This document shows positions 1 through 7,983 of a DNA stretch of 53,303 nucleotides, in pieces; the first letter of the stretch is position 1, and the number at the start of each line of letters is the position of its first letter. Origin of the DNA: Lachnospiraceae bacterium (GTDB lineage Bacteria; Bacillota; Clostridia; Lachnospirales; Lachnospiraceae); contig JAFUJA010000009.1 of assembly GCA_017473905.1 (NCBI GenBank), forward strand, positions 1-53,303. The letters are read 5' to 3'. The notes below the pieces were generated by a model that saw only the letters and a list, made by a program, of their open reading frames with translations, made no database searches and had not been told where the DNA came from. The position numbers were made by a program, and so were the translations under genes.

Positions 1-9
1 ACCCACGAG

Positions 10-132
10 ACCCGTTTACGGGTAGCAAATAACCCTGCGCGTGACTGGCAGGTCAATAAGAGAGCACATTTGTGCTAGCTAGTAGTATTAGGGCTATGCC
101 CGAAAAGGAAAAACCACTCGCTATGCGGGTGG
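10..132 (+). mobile_element. Hairpin-rich end of a probable IS200/IS605-type element (partial)
   Basis: Five short hairpins lie in a row with little spacing. They are ACCCG/CGGGT at 10-23, CCTGC/GCAGG at 34-52, AGCACA/TGTGCT at 63-76, GGGC/GCCC at 91-101, and CCACTCGC/GCGGGTGG at 114-132 (8 bp, one T.G wobble, TAT loop). No reading frame spans them. Sub-terminal imperfect hairpins of this kind are typical of the ends of IS200/IS605 single-strand transposons, and the rest of the element would lie left of position 1. No transposase is visible, so the call is by structure only; a structured RNA such as a riboswitch tail is an alternative. Confidence 0.35.
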
Positions 133-189
133 ATGATTATTAATGTTTTTATGTATGAAGTATGTGCAAAACCCGTTCCGGTTCAGATA

Positions 190-1485
190 TCAGAGTGACC
201 GTACATGACGATAATGTACCACAACCCAGTCATAGGCTGCATAATCCATTTCGTTTCCGCAGTACTTACATTTACCACCTTCTACAAGGGAAATGGAGGA
301 ACCACAGGTGCTGCAACGGTATAAAGCTACATCGTTTTTCAGTTTATGTGAGAGCTTTTTGGCGAGAACTACTTTTACGATGCCACGTCCGGCTTTTATA
401 TTGTTACCGCAATCATTTAAAACCCTTATTTCACGGTGAAGTTCTATGTACTGGTAGTCATCTTTGATGCTGAATTTTTTGTAACAAATCTGTCCGGTCT
501 CACAATCTATAATATTCTGATAGTTCTTGAGGCAGGGAGTAATATCGCACTTTACAAAAGCTCCCAGTTCTTGCGGGTCGGATGCGTAATGGATGGCTTT
601 CAGCTTGGAGTCCAGCGAGCCGATGAATTCCTCCGTGGAGAAGCCGGGATTATGTTCCCGCATACGAAAAACCGGTTCAAAGGTATTCTTGTAGTTATTC
701 ACAATAATTCGGTAAACAAAATAAAGTGCAACACCGCCGGCAGCAGCAATAATGAGAGACAACCCCAAGGTAACAGGTACCAGCAAGGAACCGAATAAAA
801 TGGCCGGTAATCCAATCAGTGTCAGGATAACAGCCTGTATTATTGCCGCAGTCTGATTGGAGGTTGTTTCCCTGGATTTAAAAATATTATCAATTTCCGA
901 AACGGATATTACCTTGGCATCATAAGCGGAAACGTCGAATTTGGCATTGCAGTAATCACAGCCGTCCAGCAACTGGTCCAGTGTTTGTTCCGCACCGCAG
1001 CCGGGGCAGATGTATAATCCCTCTTTGCTTCGGGAATGAAGGATATAATAATCCATTTCGCAGGTCTTTCCCGTTTGACCGATAACCGCATGATTCCGGA
1101 TATATTTTTTTTGGAATAAAGTGGTTTGTCTTGCTGAAGTAAGAGCATACTTGCCATCGGGTCTGTTGTTAAAAAGTGTGACGGGTTTCTCCCCGGGTCT
1201 GTTGGATACATGCTTATATTGGTCGTAATGCACCTGTATCCGGTGAGCTTCCAGACGTTTTTTCTCAAGGTATAAGCTGTACCAATGCTCCTGGCTCGCT
1301 CTTTTCATCGGATTTTCACTCGCGGAGTCCTTCTGCGTAAGGTATTGGAGCATTTCCTGCTTGTATTCTTCCAAAACTTTGGCTGTTTCCGTATTGTCCA
1401 TCCATTTAAAAGCGCCTGCCACGCCGGCGGCAATGTCATTTAAGGCGCGCATTTCGTCTTTTTTATTTTGTTCCGTTGTATTCAT
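190..1485 (-). CDS. Membrane protein with two zinc ribbons, function unknown
   Basis: This 431-residue protein starts at an ATG preceded by GGGAGAG. A first treble-clef-like zinc ribbon has its cysteines at about C160/C163 and C176/C179 (CPGC...CDYC). It is followed by a hydrophobic stretch of about 50 residues (roughly 213-262) that forms two membrane helices. A second ribbon of the same CxxC...CxxC spacing lies close to the C-terminus (CSTC...CKYC). The N-terminal 150 residues are charged and probably helical. I do not recognise a named family. Paired zinc ribbons around a membrane hairpin suggest a membrane-anchored binding or scaffold protein. It is transcribed alone, away from the flagellar genes, and its 3' end lies about 60 bp from the hairpin array at the window start. 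Confidence 0.75.
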   Translation of the reverse strand: MNTTEQNKKDEMRALNDIAAGVAGAFKWMDNTETAKVLEEYKQEMLQYLTQKDSASENPMKRASQEHWYSLYLEKKRLEAHRIQVHYDQYKHVSNRPGEKPVTLFNNRPDGKYALTSARQTTLFQKKYIRNHAVIGQTGKTCEMDYYILHSRSKEGLYICPGCGAEQTLDQLLDGCDYCNAKFDVSAYDAKVISVSEIDNIFKSRETTSNQTAAIIQAVILTLIGLPAILFGSLLVPVTLGLSLIIAAAGGVALYFVYRIIVNNYKNTFEPVFRMREHNPGFSTEEFIGSLDSKLKAIHYASDPQELGAFVKCDITPCLKNYQNIIDCETGQICYKKFSIKDDYQYIELHREIRVLNDCGNNIKAGRGIVKVVLAKKLSHKLKNDVALYRCSTCGSSISLVEGGKCKYCGNEMDYAAYDWVVVHYRHVRSL

Positions 1486-1598
1486 TTTCTCTCCCTCTTC
1501 CCTTCAAGGTTTCCCTGGTTGATTAGATTATACATACTTTTTATATGCAAAACAATTCCGAAAGGGCAGAATTCGACAGTATTTTATAAAAAGATACC

Positions 1599-1757
1599 AT
1601 GAAGGGATTTTTGACGCATAGGGAGCCTTATTTGCCTTTCCGTACAGAGTTTGCATCCCGTCTTGAGAAAGATTTCCGTGTGACGGAAGACATGACGGCA
1701 GCAGAGCAGGAGACCTTCTTCCGCATGATTGACCGGCTGTGTGACAGTGTGAAATAA
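1599..1757 (+). pseudogene. Possible C-terminal remnant of a MarR-type regulator
   Basis: This is a 52-codon open frame with no recognisable ribosome site. Its last 25 residues (DMTAAEQETFFRMIDRL) resemble the final dimerisation helix of MarR-family regulators, where a 'L(T/S)xEExxxxxxLLxKL' pattern is usual. The helix-turn-helix part is absent. The rest of the 355-bp gap (1486-1840) holds only the sigma-D-like promoter near 1778-1805. The call is tentative because the fragment is short and the match is to a loose pattern. Confidence 0.3.
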
Positions 1758-1777
1758 TGGGTTTAAGAGGATTGAGG

Positions 1778-1805
1778 TTAATTAATTTAAAAAACGAGCC
1801 GAAAT
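1778..1805 (+). promoter_or_regulatory. Sigma-D (sigma-28)-like flagellar promoter
   Basis: TTAA at 1778-1781 and GCCGAAAT at 1798-1805 are separated by 16 bp. The Gram-positive sigma-D consensus is TAAA, 14-16 bp, GCCGATAT, so the -10 matches at 7 of 8 positions. It lies 35 bp upstream of the first gene of a flagellin-containing group, which is where such a promoter is expected. Confidence 0.55.
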
Positions 1806-1840
1806 AAATAATGACACTTTAAAACGACACGAGGTGCATT

Positions 1841-4800
1841 ATGATTCAGCTTTATACCAATTCTCTTACAGATGATACACAAGTGAATAAAGGAACCCTG
1901 AAGACTGCCGGTCCTTCTTTGTCTCGTATCGTGAAGGCATCGGATATGGCTGCAGGGCTTGACAGCGCTGCCTCGGATTATTCTGCATACGAAGGGCAGC
2001 GTTTTTCTCGTGAAGACATCATGAGTCTTGCCGGTACCATGGATGTAGAAACAAGTCGTAAATATATGACAGTAATGTCCAATACCATGTCGGATGAAGA
2101 TTATGCCAGACTGATGGAAGATGGCTACAATCCCCGGGACGCGGTGCCGGAAGAAACGGTTACCGTTTTAGATGAAATCAAGGCGAAGCTTGCCCAGAGC
2201 GGTGTGGTGATTGAGGGATACAATGATGATTTGAGCAAAGAAGTGCTTATGGAAGTAACCGGCAGTGAAAGTACTGCCATTGCAATAGAAAAGGCTTTCC
2301 GGGAAGCGGACATTCCCTTAACGGAAGAAAATGCCGCCGCTACGGCCAAAACCATGGCAGAAGCGGGAGAACTTCAGGAAATTACGGAAGGAATGCAGGA
2401 CTATCTGCTTCGAAACGGACTTGATTTTACCGTGGAAAACCTTTACAGAGTCAGATATTCCGGTGCGGAAAGCTATCCTACCGGAGGCGGTTATTATACG
2501 CAGGATGTGGGCGGATATATGGCAAAGCAACCCGGCGAGGTAAACGGGGAAGCCTTACAGAAGCAGCTTGATGAAGTGATTCGTGAGGCGGGACTTCCTG
2601 TCGACGAAACCTCAAGAGAAGAAGCCCTCTGGCTTGTAAAAAGAGGCATTTATTTAAATCCGGACAATATGTCAAGGCTTCATAAGTTGCGTAGCATAAA
2701 ACTTCCTTTGACCGACGAGGCCTTAGGCAATGCGGTGGCCAATGCGGTGGCAAGGGGAGCCAGCCCCAAGGATGCATATTTAAGTGAAACGGAGAATCTT
2801 TTACAGAAGGCTGCGGACCTTGCTGCGGAAGTGCAGAAAATAGATGACAGGGCCGTAACCACCGTCGTCAAAGCATCCCTTACCTTAAACATCAGAGAAC
2901 TTCGGGTGGCTATGGGAAGCATCCAATACAGCGAAGCAAGCATTACCATAGAGGCGGAATCCGTTGAAAGCATTAGTGCCATGCGACTGATGGAGGAAAC
3001 GAGACTCCGCATGACCACTTCCAATACATATATGCTGATGAAGCAGGGACTTCCTGTGGAAACTATGGAATTGTCCAAGCTTGTAGAGGCCTTAAAACAG
3101 GCGGAAGAAGCCAGATATGCGGCACTTTTCGGCAAACCGGAGCCGGGAGCGGGATACACGGAAGCTGCGGAGAAGGCAAGCCTTTGGCAGGCAACCAATG
3201 ACAGACTGGTTACACTGGCTTTGGCACCTGCTTCCACCGTTGGCAAATGCGTGCAGGCGCATGAAGAGATTTCCCTTTCTTATGTATGTGAAACCGGGGC
3301 GCTTTTACGTGCCGAATATGAGAAAGCAGGACAGGCATACGAAACGCTTGGCACACAAATTCGAAGAGATTTGGGTGACAGCATTCAGAAAGCCTTCGCT
3401 TCTGCCGATACTATTTTAGAAGATTTATCATTGGAGATAAATGAAACCAATCGCCGTGCGGTACGTATTTTAGGATACAGCAGCATGGAAATCACAGCGG
3501 AAAACATTGATGCGGTGCGGGAGCAGGATGCTTTATTACAGCGTATCATGAATAAAATGAATCCGGCGGCAACCCTGCGCATGATAAGAGAGGGGATAAA
3601 TCCTCTGGAAACCAATCTGACAACTCTGGAAAACACACTGGATTCCTATTATCAGGAGCCGGAAGCAGCGAGTCAGGCATACAGCGATTTCCTGTATCGT
3701 CTGGATAAAAACGGGGAGATTACCGCAGACGAGAGAGATTCTTATATCGGTATTTACCGGCTTTTACATCAGATAGAGAAATCTGACGGTGCGGCGTTGG
3801 GAAGTGTTCTAAAGAGTCAGGCCGAAGTAAGTTTCAAAAATCTCCTGACAGCGGTAAGAACCGGCAAACGAACAGGCTTTGATTATACCGTTGATGAGTC
3901 GGTGGGCATGCTTGCCAAAGAAGCGGGATTAGGTTTTGATATTACGGAACAGATTCTAAAAGGCTTTGAAAGCGCAGCCCTTGGCGGGGAAGAGGTAAAC
4001 GAAGCATTGCGGAATGAGTCTCTTCGGGAGCTTAGGGAACAGACCAGACAGGTAAGCAGCGAAACCCTGGAAGCACTTCTTTCCTATGGAACGGAAGTTT
4101 CCCCTTCTATGGTAACTGCCATGGAAAACATGATGGCCCGTATGACGGGAGAAGGGGAAGAAAACAGTCCCTGGAATCTTTTCCGGAAGAATAAAAATAA
4201 ATCCGAGTCCGATAAAGAAGAGATAAAAGATGCGGCAGAAACACAGGATGCCTGGACGGAAGAAATGCTTTCCTTTGCGGAGCATTTTACGGGAAAAGAA
4301 GAAGCGTCGGAAAGTCTGGAGCGGCTTACCGACCTTGCGGGTGAGATGCTGACCAATCTGTACATGGCAGAGGAAACGCAGCGTCTTGACATCAAGGCGA
4401 TGAATACCGCTTTTAAGCAGCTTACCATTATGGGTAATATGGCAAAGGAAGAGGCTTACGAGATTCCCGTTCAGGTCGGAGACGGCTATGTGGGAATCCG
4501 TGTAAAAATCATTCACGACGGGGAAGCCGCCGGCAGAGTGAGTGCATCCTTCCATACGGAGGAATACGGTACCGTGGTTGCCGGATTTTATATGAGTCAG
4601 GGCGAAGTAAACGGGTACATCGCAAGCGACAGTCCTGCGGGACAGGAAAAGCTTGCAAGCGAGAAGAAATTTGAGAAGGCACTGGAGAATTCAAACAGAC
4701 AAATCGGAGATTTGCGCTATCTTTACAGTGAAAGCCTGGATGCGACCTTCTTTTATAAAAGACATGATACTATGGTTACGGACGAAGTTTCCGGCAAGGA

Positions 4801-4846
4801 GCTTTATGAGCTTGCCAAGCTTTTTGTAACCGGCTTACAGGAATAA
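1841..4846 (+). CDS. Long helical flagellar protein with FliK-like C-terminal domain (DUF6240-like)
   Basis: This 1001-residue, acidic, mostly helical protein begins at ATG 1841 after GAGGTG. Its central part repeats a pattern of 'G-hydrophobic-x3-x-N-hydrophobic-x-x-hydrophobic' segments, for example NGLDFTVENLYRV, RGIYLNPDNMSRL and EGINPLETNLTTL. The last 150 residues look like the C-terminal domain of the hook-length protein FliK: a beta-rich stretch (EIPVQVGDGYVGIRVKIIHD) followed by a helix. Similar long proteins are annotated as DUF6240 in Lachnospiraceae; I make that link from memory and it needs checking. The gene directly precedes flagellin (18 bp gap) behind a sigma-D-like promoter. 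A late flagellar structural or length-control role fits, but it is inferred. Confidence 0.7.
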   Translation: MIQLYTNSLTDDTQVNKGTLKTAGPSLSRIVKASDMAAGLDSAASDYSAYEGQRFSREDIMSLAGTMDVETSRKYMTVMSNTMSDEDYARLMEDGYNPRDAVPEETVTVLDEIKAKLAQSGVVIEGYNDDLSKEVLMEVTGSESTAIAIEKAFREADIPLTEENAAATAKTMAEAGELQEITEGMQDYLLRNGLDFTVENLYRVRYSGAESYPTGGGYYTQDVGGYMAKQPGEVNGEALQKQLDEVIREAGLPVDETSREEALWLVKRGIYLNPDNMSRLHKLRSIKLPLTDEALGNAVANAVARGASPKDAYLSETENLLQKAADLAAEVQKIDDRAVTTVVKASLTLNIRELRVAMGSIQYSEASITIEAESVESISAMRLMEETRLRMTTSNTYMLMKQGLPVETMELSKLVEALKQAEEARYAALFGKPEPGAGYTEAAEKASLWQATNDRLVTLALAPASTVGKCVQAHEEISLSYVCETGALLRAEYEKAGQAYETLGTQIRRDLGDSIQKAFASADTILEDLSLEINETNRRAVRILGYSSMEITAENIDAVREQDALLQRIMNKMNPAATLRMIREGINPLETNLTTLENTLDSYYQEPEAASQAYSDFLYRLDKNGEITADERDSYIGIYRLLHQIEKSDGAALGSVLKSQAEVSFKNLLTAVRTGKRTGFDYTVDESVGMLAKEAGLGFDITEQILKGFESAALGGEEVNEALRNESLRELREQTRQVSSETLEALLSYGTEVSPSMVTAMENMMARMTGEGEENSPWNLFRKNKNKSESDKEEIKDAAETQDAWTEEMLSFAEHFTGKEEASESLERLTDLAGEMLTNLYMAEETQRLDIKAMNTAFKQLTIMGNMAKEEAYEIPVQVGDGYVGIRVKIIHDGEAAGRVSASFHTEEYGTVVAGFYMSQGEVNGYIASDSPAGQEKLASEKKFEKALENSNRQIGDLRYLYSESLDATFFYKRHDTMVTDEVSGKELYELAKLFVTGLQE

Positions 4847-4864
4847 GAAAGGCAGGTGCGCAAT

Positions 4865-5971
4865 ATGAGAGTAGGTTATAATATTTCAGCGATTACAGCG
4901 AAAAACACTCTTGCAAAAACAGATGACAGACTGGCGAAGTCTTTAGAGAGACTTTCTTCAGGTTTAAAAATCAATCACGCCAAGGATAATCCCGCAGGTG
5001 TGGCAATCTCCAGAAGAATGAATTCCCAGATTCGCGGACTTTCCGTGGCGGGAGATAATGCCAGCGACGGTATTTCCATTGTGGAAACCGCAGACGGTGC
5101 ATTAAATGAAATTCATGACATGTTAAATCGTATGACGGAGTTAGCGGTTGATGCGGCCAACGGAACCAAAACCGATGAAGACCGCTCCTATCTGGATGAA
5201 GAAATTCAGCAGTTAAAAGAAGAAATTACCCGTATTGCCAAGGATACGGAATTTAACGGACAGCCTCTTTTAGACGGCGGATTCGACTTAAGAGCTTACA
5301 GCAGCAACAGCAATGTAGGCGTTATGTATTACTCTGACGAGGTTCAGGTAAAAGACTATACCATCAGTTCCGTTACCACGGAATTGGACGAGAAGGGAAA
5401 TACCGTTATTAAGGAGGTGGCACTCCTTCAGGACGGAAGTGAGAATTCCTTCCCCCAGGATGCTTATGTCAGCGAGATTGACGGTGATACGGCGACCATC
5501 AAGGCTTCCGGTGGTTTTGAAGTAAAAATTACAGCAACGAAAGATGCAACGGATGTTAACCTTGATATGACCGGCATCGGCGCAATGCGTATGCAGATTG
5601 GTACCATGGAAGGTCAGGTTCTGGAAATCCGCATTCCTACCGTTTCCTTAAAACATATGGGAATGGATGATTTAAGTATTGCAACCCAGGAAGACGCCGC
5701 TCTCGCAACAGGAGCCATTGCCGAAGCCCAGAACTATATTTCTGCTGCACGTTCCAGACTTGGTGCATATCAGAACCGTCTGGAATCCGCTACGGAAAGT
5801 CTTGATATCAATCATGAAAACATGACTTCCGCATATTCCAGAATCGTGGATGTAGACATGGCTGAGGAAATGACGGAATACACCAATCAGCAGGTGCTTT
5901 CCCAGGCAGGAACTTCCATGCTGGTGCAGGCAAACGAAAGACCCCAGCAGGTGTTACAGCTTCTTCAGTAA
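4865..5971 (+). CDS. hag: Flagellin
   Basis: This is the filament subunit, 368 residues from ATG 4865. A GTG at 4856 would add three residues, but AGGCAGG at 4850-4856 is correctly spaced for the ATG. The N-terminal D0/D1 part (about 1-140) carries the classic LAKSLERLSSGLKIN and DNASDGISIVETADGALNE segments. The C-terminal D1/D0 part (about 275-368) contains AISAARSRLGAYQNRLE-like and VDMAEEMTEYTNQQVLSQAG segments and ends in QVLQLLQ. The region between them (about 140-270) is a short variable domain. Residues are unusual in places, such as MRVGYN rather than MRINHN at the start. The protein is exported by the flagellar type III system and is followed by a FliS-like chaperone, as is common. 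Confidence 0.95.
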   Translation: MRVGYNISAITAKNTLAKTDDRLAKSLERLSSGLKINHAKDNPAGVAISRRMNSQIRGLSVAGDNASDGISIVETADGALNEIHDMLNRMTELAVDAANGTKTDEDRSYLDEEIQQLKEEITRIAKDTEFNGQPLLDGGFDLRAYSSNSNVGVMYYSDEVQVKDYTISSVTTELDEKGNTVIKEVALLQDGSENSFPQDAYVSEIDGDTATIKASGGFEVKITATKDATDVNLDMTGIGAMRMQIGTMEGQVLEIRIPTVSLKHMGMDDLSIATQEDAALATGAIAEAQNYISAARSRLGAYQNRLESATESLDINHENMTSAYSRIVDVDMAEEMTEYTNQQVLSQAGTSMLVQANERPQQVLQLLQ

Positions 5972-6063
5972 GCTTGCAGGGACAGATTGATTTGCACGCC
6001 CCGCCTCGTAGTGAGCGGAGAAGAATTGGTACCGGTCTTGGTGACGGTGGAATGGAGTGTAAT

Positions 6064-6540
6064 ATGACAGATGCCAAAAAGCAGGAGTTTACCCTGCGTA
6101 TCAGTCAGGCAAATCCTACGGGACTTGTGGTGATTTTATATGAGATGTTTTTAACCTATACCGATGACGGCAAACAGGCATTGGAAACCGGGGATGATGC
6201 CGCTTTTAAAAGAAATCTGGACATGGCACGGAAGTGTTTAAGTGAGCTTATGGAATCCCTAGATTTCTCCATGGAGCCTTCGGGAAACCTTTTAAGTCTT
6301 TATATGTACGTAAACAGGGAACTGATTCGTGCCCGGATGAAAAAAGACGCTGCCTGCATCATAAACGGGGAGAAAATCATGACCTCTCTGTACGAAACTT
6401 ATAAAAAAGTCAGCGAGGCGGATACTTCTCCCGCAGTCATGTGCAATACCCAGACCGTTGTGGCAGGCATGACCTACGGTCGCAACGATATTCGGGAAAA
6501 CCTGGCAGACCAGGGCGCGTCCCGTGGTTATTTTGTATAA
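6064..6540 (+). CDS. fliS: FliS-like flagellin chaperone
   Basis: FliS binds the C-terminal D0 helix of flagellin in the cytoplasm and prevents premature polymerisation. This product has 158 residues from ATG 6064, which follows GGAGTG; an in-frame ATG at 6052 would add four residues. The family signature is seen in the segment around residues 80-120, where 'GNLLSLYMYVNRELIRARMKKD' corresponds to the FliS pattern 'iaxNLxxLYxYmxxxLxxAnxxxD'. The protein is longer than typical FliS (about 125-135 residues), with a C-terminal tail after residue 125. It lies 92 bp after flagellin on the same strand, supporting the role. Confidence 0.8.
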   Translation: MTDAKKQEFTLRISQANPTGLVVILYEMFLTYTDDGKQALETGDDAAFKRNLDMARKCLSELMESLDFSMEPSGNLLSLYMYVNRELIRARMKKDAACIINGEKIMTSLYETYKKVSEADTSPAVMCNTQTVVAGMTYGRNDIRENLADQGASRGYFV

Positions 6541-6550
6541 TTGAATCAAA

Positions 6551-6850
6551 TCAGACAGCTGCTCCGCCTGCGGGAATGAGATGTTCTTCCCGTGAAGGCG
6601 GAGTTTGTATTTCTTCCGCATCCGCATAAAGCTTTTCAGCCTTCAGAAGCAGATGGCGGTATCTTTTTAAGGCGGAATCGATCCGATAGATGTAGCAGTC
6701 AATCATATCCGGGTCCGTTGAGTAATTAAAGCCGCTGTAGGCACATTCCAGAGCGATAAGCGCCTTCCTCATTTCTTCCCGTATTTCCCGGTCATTTACC
6801 GGTTTATCGGATGTAAAACGATACTTGGTTTCATAGTAACCGATTCTCAT
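6551..6850 (-). CDS. yaaL: YaaL/DUF2508 family protein
   Basis: This small acidic helical protein has 99 residues from the ATG at 6850. AAAGGATGG lies just upstream, so the longer GTG-initiated frame from 6868 is less likely. The family pattern is visible in ALIALECAYSGFNYSTDPDMIDCYIYRIDSALKRYRHLLLKAEK, split here as a helix, the conserved N-[FY]-x-(T/S)-D-P-D-[ML]-I-D core and a second helix with RYxxLL. The function of the family is unknown. In Bacillus its gene lies between recR and bofA. Here it is divergent from the bofA homologue and about 34 kb from recR. Confidence 0.75.
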   Translation of the reverse strand: MRIGYYETKYRFTSDKPVNDREIREEMRKALIALECAYSGFNYSTDPDMIDCYIYRIDSALKRYRHLLLKAEKLYADAEEIQTPPSREEHLIPAGGAAV

Positions 6851-7041
6851 GAACCCATCCTTTCCCACTTCTGCCTTGGGCAGAGGTGTCTGTTATTTCC
6901 CTTTTTATGGTATGTTTACCCATAGTTTGAACCGAAAACAGGAAAATATTCACAAAGGAATAAATTTTTCCCTCCTACATAAAATGGAGTAAAAGGGCCT
7001 GTTTCATTTTTGTACAGGAAGTCTGTTTACGGGAGGATTGT

Positions 7042-7251
7042 ATGAAGGGAGATAAAATTCTGAATTTTATACTGCGGGGAAGCGTGAGTCTGGTGGGTAT
7101 TTATATGTTAAATATGATTCTGGCAGAGCGGGGATATGAAGGGTTTGCAGCCATTAATATCGCGACTTTTCTTCTTTGTGCCTTCTTTGGATTCCCCGGA
7201 TTTCTCCTGATTCTTTTTGTGGTTTTTCTCCGGTTTTCTCTGGGTTTTTAG
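7042..7251 (+). CDS. bofA: BofA-like sigma-K processing inhibitor homologue
   Basis: This 69-residue membrane protein starts at ATG 7042 after GGGAGGA. It has two hydrophobic helices. The second contains AAINIATFLLCAFFGFPGFLLI, which matches the BofA core 'iNxxtxlixxxLGxPGxxlL' at its spacing and GxPG turn. In Bacillus BofA sits in the outer forespore membrane and, with SpoIVFA, holds the SpoIVFB protease inactive until the checkpoint is passed. The protein is slightly shorter than usual (about 85-90). It implies a sporulation programme, although some non-sporulating Clostridia keep bofA. Confidence 0.7.
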   Translation: MKGDKILNFILRGSVSLVGIYMLNMILAERGYEGFAAINIATFLLCAFFGFPGFLLILFVVFLRFSLGF

Positions 7252-7331
7252 GGTTAAAAGTTCAAAAACTTCATGTTTTTATGAAATAGAATTAGAAAAC
7301 TTTCTTTTTTTGCAAAAATATAAAAGAAGAC

Positions 7332-7360
7332 TTGCAAAGTAAAAATTCTTTGGCTATAAT
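7332..7360 (+). promoter_or_regulatory. Sigma-A promoter of the Tad pilus operon
   Basis: TTGCAA at 7332-7337 and a perfect TATAAT at 7355-7360 are separated by exactly 17 bp. The predicted leader of about 110 nt holds two small hairpins, GGAGC/GCTCC near 7375-7390 and TTGCG/CGCAA near 7398-7416, and then the strong ribosome site AGGAGG at 7461-7466. I see no known riboswitch motif in it. Confidence 0.7.
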
Positions 7361-7473
7361 CAAACACACTTATCGGAGCGTTCCGGCTCCAAAAAACTTG
7401 CGGAAACTCTTTCGCAAATTTCCAATTTTTAATTTTTTTAAATATTTACTTCAAATCGGGAGGAGGCATTTCT

Positions 7474-7983
7474 ATCGGTTTTCTTTTGTTGATTCTCTTA
7501 TTTTCTGCGGTTACGGATGTGCTGCGGAGTAAAATTCCCAATTTTTTTATTGTCATCGGGCTGCTGTGCGGCGCGGTTTACAGAGTTATGGAGTGGAAGG
7601 AAGGGGCTTTTTGGGGAGCCGTTCTCGGAATGGTACTTCTGCCGGGGCTATTGTTCCCGCTTTTTATGATAAAAGCCATGGGAGCGGGAGATTTAAAGCT
7701 TCTTATGGTGACAGGACTCTATCTTGGACCGGGGGATAATTTTAAGCTTTTTGCCGTAGCGGTGGCTGTCGGAGCCTGCATAGGTGTCTGGAATCTTCTC
7801 CTAAAAGGGGGTATCAAAGAGAGGCTGCTTCGTCCGGTGGGTTATTTCAGGACGCTGTGGCTGAGTCTTTCTGCAGGGGGAGGCATTCCGGAGTATGACC
7901 AAAGCGGAGAGCCCTGGCAGAAGGTACATTTTGCCCTGCCGATTTTAATCGGAGGCATATTGGTTATGGGAGGTGTGGTATGA
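7474..7983 (+). CDS. tadV: A24 prepilin peptidase (TadV/CpaA type), probable AUC start
   Basis: This membrane aspartyl protease removes the leader of class III prepilins. The two catalytic aspartates are visible: the first in AVTDVLRSKIPN (D15) and the second in the GxGD motif MGAGDLKLL (D73). Five or six hydrophobic helices follow, as in the family. The start is unusual. AGGAGG at 7461-7466 is 7 nt before an ATC codon (7474), which gives 169 residues and a normal first helix. The nearest accepted codon in frame is TTG 7486, 19 nt from the ribosome site and leaving only ten residues before the first aspartate. No ATG, GTG or TTG is well placed. It is the first gene of the Tad operon and overlaps the next by ATGA. 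Confidence 0.8.
   Translation: MGFLLLILLFSAVTDVLRSKIPNFFIVIGLLCGAVYRVMEWKEGAFWGAVLGMVLLPGLLFPLFMIKAMGAGDLKLLMVTGLYLGPGDNFKLFAVAVAVGACIGVWNLLLKGGIKERLLRPVGYFRTLWLSLSAGGGIPEYDQSGEPWQKVHFALPILIGGILVMGGVV

Noticed and set aside
909-1268. Other-frame open stretch inside the zinc-ribbon gene
   Set aside because: It lies wholly inside a real gene with strong motifs and has no ribosome site.
3956-4555. Long antisense open frame in the FliK-like gene
   Set aside because: GC-skewed codons of the sense gene create it. It has no ribosome site or family motif.
7361-7473. Possible riboswitch in the leader of the Tad operon
   Set aside because: I looked for the conserved c-di-GMP-I elements and did not see them. 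Two small hairpins remain, which are not enough for a call.
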